Assembly (NCBI GenBank): GCA_030607715.1
Contig: JAUWJM010000018.1
Location: 1-16,175 of the forward strand
Reading direction: 5' to 3'
From: Candidatus Aerophobota bacterium
Lineage (GTDB): Bacteria; Aerophobota; Aerophobia; Aerophobales; B3-G15
DNA: 16,175 nt
Shown: positions 14,037 to 16,175 of the stretch, piece after piece
Position numbering within the stretch: position 1 is the stretch's first letter
Layout of the letters: the number at the start of each line of letters is the position of its first letter
Made by a program: the position numbers and the translations under genes
The notes under the pieces: generated by a model
Told to the model about the DNA's origin: nothing
Seen by the model: only the letters and a program-made list of their open reading frames with translations
The model's database searches: none

Positions 14037-15032
14037 GTGGAGAATCTTAGCCCAAGTCCAACAACAAAAAAACTAAGACACCATCTCAAGCTAAGTGAAT
14101 TTAATTTGCAGTGGAGTATATTTGCAGTGCTTGCAGCACTATTTACATTATTTATTATTGGATGTCCCAAAACTTTTCTCGCTCCTTATATTTACTATTC
14201 TCTTATGTCCACCATCCCCTTTATGGCTATCCTGGCTTTAGCTTTGACACCAGTAATTATTTGTAAAGAGATAGATCTTTCCTTTCCCTCGGTAATGGGG
14301 TTTTCCGTATGGGTATTTATGAGCATATATAGCTTAACTGGAAATGTTACCTTATCTTTAATAATCTCTTTAATTACAGGTTTGCTGGCAGGATTTTTAA
14401 ATGGTGTATTGGTAGTGAAAGTTGGCGTTCCATCATTAATAGTAACTATAGGAACGATGTTTTTCTGGAGAGGAGTCGTTATGGTTTGCAGCAAAGCAAG
14501 AGGAGGATCGTTAGTTCCTGCCAAAGCAACCATCTTATTTAAGAGTTTAGTGGGTAGAATAGGAGGTGTTTTTCCAGCTCAGGCGTTATGGGCTGTTGCA
14601 TTAGCGTTTCTTTTCTGGTTAATTTTGAACCGACATAAATTTGGTGCTCATATATATTTTACCGGAGATAATATAGAGAGTGCAAGAATGATGGGTATAC
14701 CTGTAAGTAAGGTGAGAATCCTTGTCTTCGCACAATTAGGATTTTTTGCTGCTTTTGCTGGAATACTGGCCAGTTTTGAAATGTTATATTATTGGCCCAC
14801 GCTGGGAGAAGGATATCTTCTCAGAACAATGGCTGCGGTTTTCTTAGGAGGAACCTCAGTTTTTGGAGGGACTGGAACTATTTTTGGAACCTTTATTGGA
14901 TGTATTATTATAGGGTCTTTAGAGACCGGAATTATCTCCATAGGGCTTACAGGATTTTGGACCCAGCTACTCTACGGCTTGGTTATAATTATTTCTGTTT
15001 CAATTCATTCTATTTTGAGGAGAAGAACCTGA
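14037..15032 (+). CDS. sugar ABC transporter permease (RbsC-like) 3
   Basis: A 331-residue permease, a tandem duplicate of the one at 12912. The start is GTG, chosen because the alignment with the sister protein begins exactly there (MENLS) and the upstream bases GAAAGAGAAAATAAA are shared, carrying the ribosome site along with the duplication. The motif IDLSFPS is kept. Differences cluster in the N-terminal tail and first periplasmic loop, around 93-106, and around 149-160 (AGVGKT against KARGGS), while the coupling region and C-terminal half are nearly invariant. That pattern fits divergence in outward-facing or lining segments with ATPase contact conserved. It ends in a TGA that corresponds to the sister's natural end, showing that TGA is a stop codon in this genome. 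Confidence 0.93.
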   Translation: MENLSPSPTTKKLRHHLKLSEFNLQWSIFAVLAALFTLFIIGCPKTFLAPYIYYSLMSTIPFMAILALALTPVIICKEIDLSFPSVMGFSVWVFMSIYSLTGNVTLSLIISLITGLLAGFLNGVLVVKVGVPSLIVTIGTMFFWRGVVMVCSKARGGSLVPAKATILFKSLVGRIGGVFPAQALWAVALAFLFWLILNRHKFGAHIYFTGDNIESARMMGIPVSKVRILVFAQLGFFAAFAGILASFEMLYYWPTLGEGYLLRTMAAVFLGGTSVFGGTGTIFGTFIGCIIIGSLETGIISIGLTGFWTQLLYGLVIIISVSIHSILRRRT

Positions 15033-15084
15033 TCTTTTTCTTTGCCATCAATATAAGGCTCTATTGAATTTCATGAAAAAATAT

Positions 15085-15137
15085 GAAACCACAGAGTGCA
15101 CAGAGGGAAAATTAATTATTTGCATCCTCCGTGGTTC
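15085..15137. repeat. imperfect 'accacagag' inverted repeat
   Basis: GAAACCACAGAGTG (15085-15098) and TCCTCCGTGGTTC (15125-15137) form an imperfect stem around an AT-rich loop. It resembles the dispersed ACCACAGAGG...CCTCTGTGGTT repeats common in environmental bacterial genomes. It precedes the URO-D-family start and could also hinder read-through from the permeases. Confidence 0.45.
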
Positions 15138-15178
15138 AGTTTAACAATACTTGAAAAAAAATAATAAGGAGTATACCA

Positions 15179-16175
15179 ATGACATCACGAGAGAGAGTAA
15201 AACTTGCTATTAATCACAAAGAAGCCGATAGAATTCCTCTTGATTTAGGAAGTACACTTGTAACAGGGATTCAGGCAAGTATCTACCTTAAACTCAAGAA
15301 TGCCCTGGGTATCTCAAAGGGATTGGTTAAGGTATACGATCCCTATCAGATGCTCGCAGAAGTAGAAGATGAAGTCAAGCAACTGCTAGAGGTAGATACA
15401 TATGGTATTCAACTGCCTGTAACACTGTTTGGCTACAGGAATGAAAATTGGAAAACATTCAAAATGTTCGATGGCACAAAGGTTTTAATCTCAGGAAATT
15501 TTGAGTATGATGTACTTGAAAACGGAGATATTGTTCAGTATCCAAAAGGAGACAGGGATGTTCCTCCATCTGGAAAAATGCCCCAAGGAGGATATTATTT
15601 TGACACAATAGTAAGACAAGAGCCAATTGATGAGAGCAAACTCGATCCCAAAGAATGGGTTGAGCAAACTTACTCCTTATATACAGATGAAGATCTGGAA
15701 TATCTGGAAAAAACCTCTAGATGGTATTATGAAAATACTGACTACTCCCTAATAGGCAATTTCTGGGGAGCAGGATTTGGAGATATAGCAATTGTTCCTG
15801 GTCCCCATATCCCATACCCGAAGGGGATTAGGGACCCGGAAGAATGGTATATGTCAATGGTAACAAGAAAACAGTACATAAAAGAGATATTTCAATATCA
15901 ATTTGAACTTCAGATGAAGAATCTCAAGCTATACAGGCAGGCAGTTCAGGATCGGATTGATGTAATTGTAATGAGTGGTACAGACTTTGGAGCTCAGGAC
16001 GGCCCTTTTATCTCCCCCTCTCTATACAGAGAGGTTTTTAAACCTCCCCATAAAGCAATGAATGATTGGATTCACAAAAACACAAATTGGAAAACTTTTT
16101 ATCATAGCTGTGGATCTGACGTAGATTTTTTAGATGACTTTGTAAATGCTGGGATTGATATATTAAACCCTGTCC
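15179..16175 (+). CDS. uroporphyrinogen decarboxylase family protein (MtaA-like), partial at window end
   Basis: 332 codons to the window edge with no stop. The N-terminus MTSRERVKLAINHKEADRIPLDLG is typical of URO-D-family proteins, which include heme-pathway decarboxylases and cobalamin/coenzyme-M methyltransferases (MtaA, MtbA, CmuA). The DFGAQDGPFISPSLYREVF block (269-287) and H309-S-C311-G followed by FLDDFVNAGIDILNPV match the methyltransferase-like branch, where His-x-Cys binds zinc. AAGGAG (15166-15171) sits 7 bases from the ATG. It follows sugar permeases rather than heme or corrinoid-protein genes, so a role in processing the imported compound is a plausible guess. It is an intact paralogue of the broken gene at 7165, and about the last 20-60 residues are outside the window. 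Confidence 0.9.
   Translation, partial: MTSRERVKLAINHKEADRIPLDLGSTLVTGIQASIYLKLKNALGISKGLVKVYDPYQMLAEVEDEVKQLLEVDTYGIQLPVTLFGYRNENWKTFKMFDGTKVLISGNFEYDVLENGDIVQYPKGDRDVPPSGKMPQGGYYFDTIVRQEPIDESKLDPKEWVEQTYSLYTDEDLEYLEKTSRWYYENTDYSLIGNFWGAGFGDIAIVPGPHIPYPKGIRDPEEWYMSMVTRKQYIKEIFQYQFELQMKNLKLYRQAVQDRIDVIVMSGTDFGAQDGPFISPSLYREVFKPPHKAMNDWIHKNTNWKTFYHSCGSDVDFLDDFVNAGIDILNPV

Overview
The window is 16.2 kb of AT-rich bacterial DNA. It reads as an anaerobic, sugar-using heterotroph from a poorly cultured deep lineage (Atribacterota or Aerophobota-like would fit). That placement is an impression from gene content and repeat style, not a demonstrated assignment. Coding regions alternate with decayed genes and palindromic repeats, so the region looks accessory and rearranged.

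Left part (1-4600, mostly minus strand): a decayed fragment (69-317) is followed by a two-gene ABC-2 exporter, with ATPase 1827-2579 and permease 680-1822. Next comes a polyol-type operon read leftward: a cupin (4176-4511), a mannitol-1-phosphate 5-dehydrogenase (2950-4098) and the broken N-terminus of a zinc alcohol dehydrogenase (2685-2918). A strong promoter lies at 4556-4583.

Middle (4600-7000, plus strand): a divergent promoter and a palindromic repeat precede a small membrane-protein cassette. It holds a 50-residue DUF3096-like protein, a DUF350-like protein interrupted by one in-frame TGA, and a membrane-anchored transglutaminase-like protein. A winged-helix regulator with its own promoter follows; its first helix is encoded but has no standard start codon.

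Broken zone (7000-8236): the N-terminus of a uroporphyrinogen-decarboxylase-family (MtaA-like) gene, an opposing fragment of an uncharacterised protein, a small element with 19-bp terminal inverted repeats, a possible C-terminus of the same decarboxylase-family gene, a promoter, a heavily deleted LacI-family remnant and another palindromic element.

Right part (8237-16175, plus strand): a CUT2 (ribose-type) sugar ABC transporter locus with one single-domain ATPase, three permeases and two periplasmic binding proteins, ending in an intact but window-truncated MtaA/URO-D-family gene. The locus appears to have grown by duplication. A second lacI remnant with an identical 59-bp promoter block precedes the second binding protein, and two permeases are tandem copies about 83% identical. 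The two binding proteins, three permeases and single ATPase probably form two or more importers sharing an energy subunit. The substrate cannot be read from the sequence; a sugar, polyol or related compound is the inference. I found no RNA genes and no CRISPR array.
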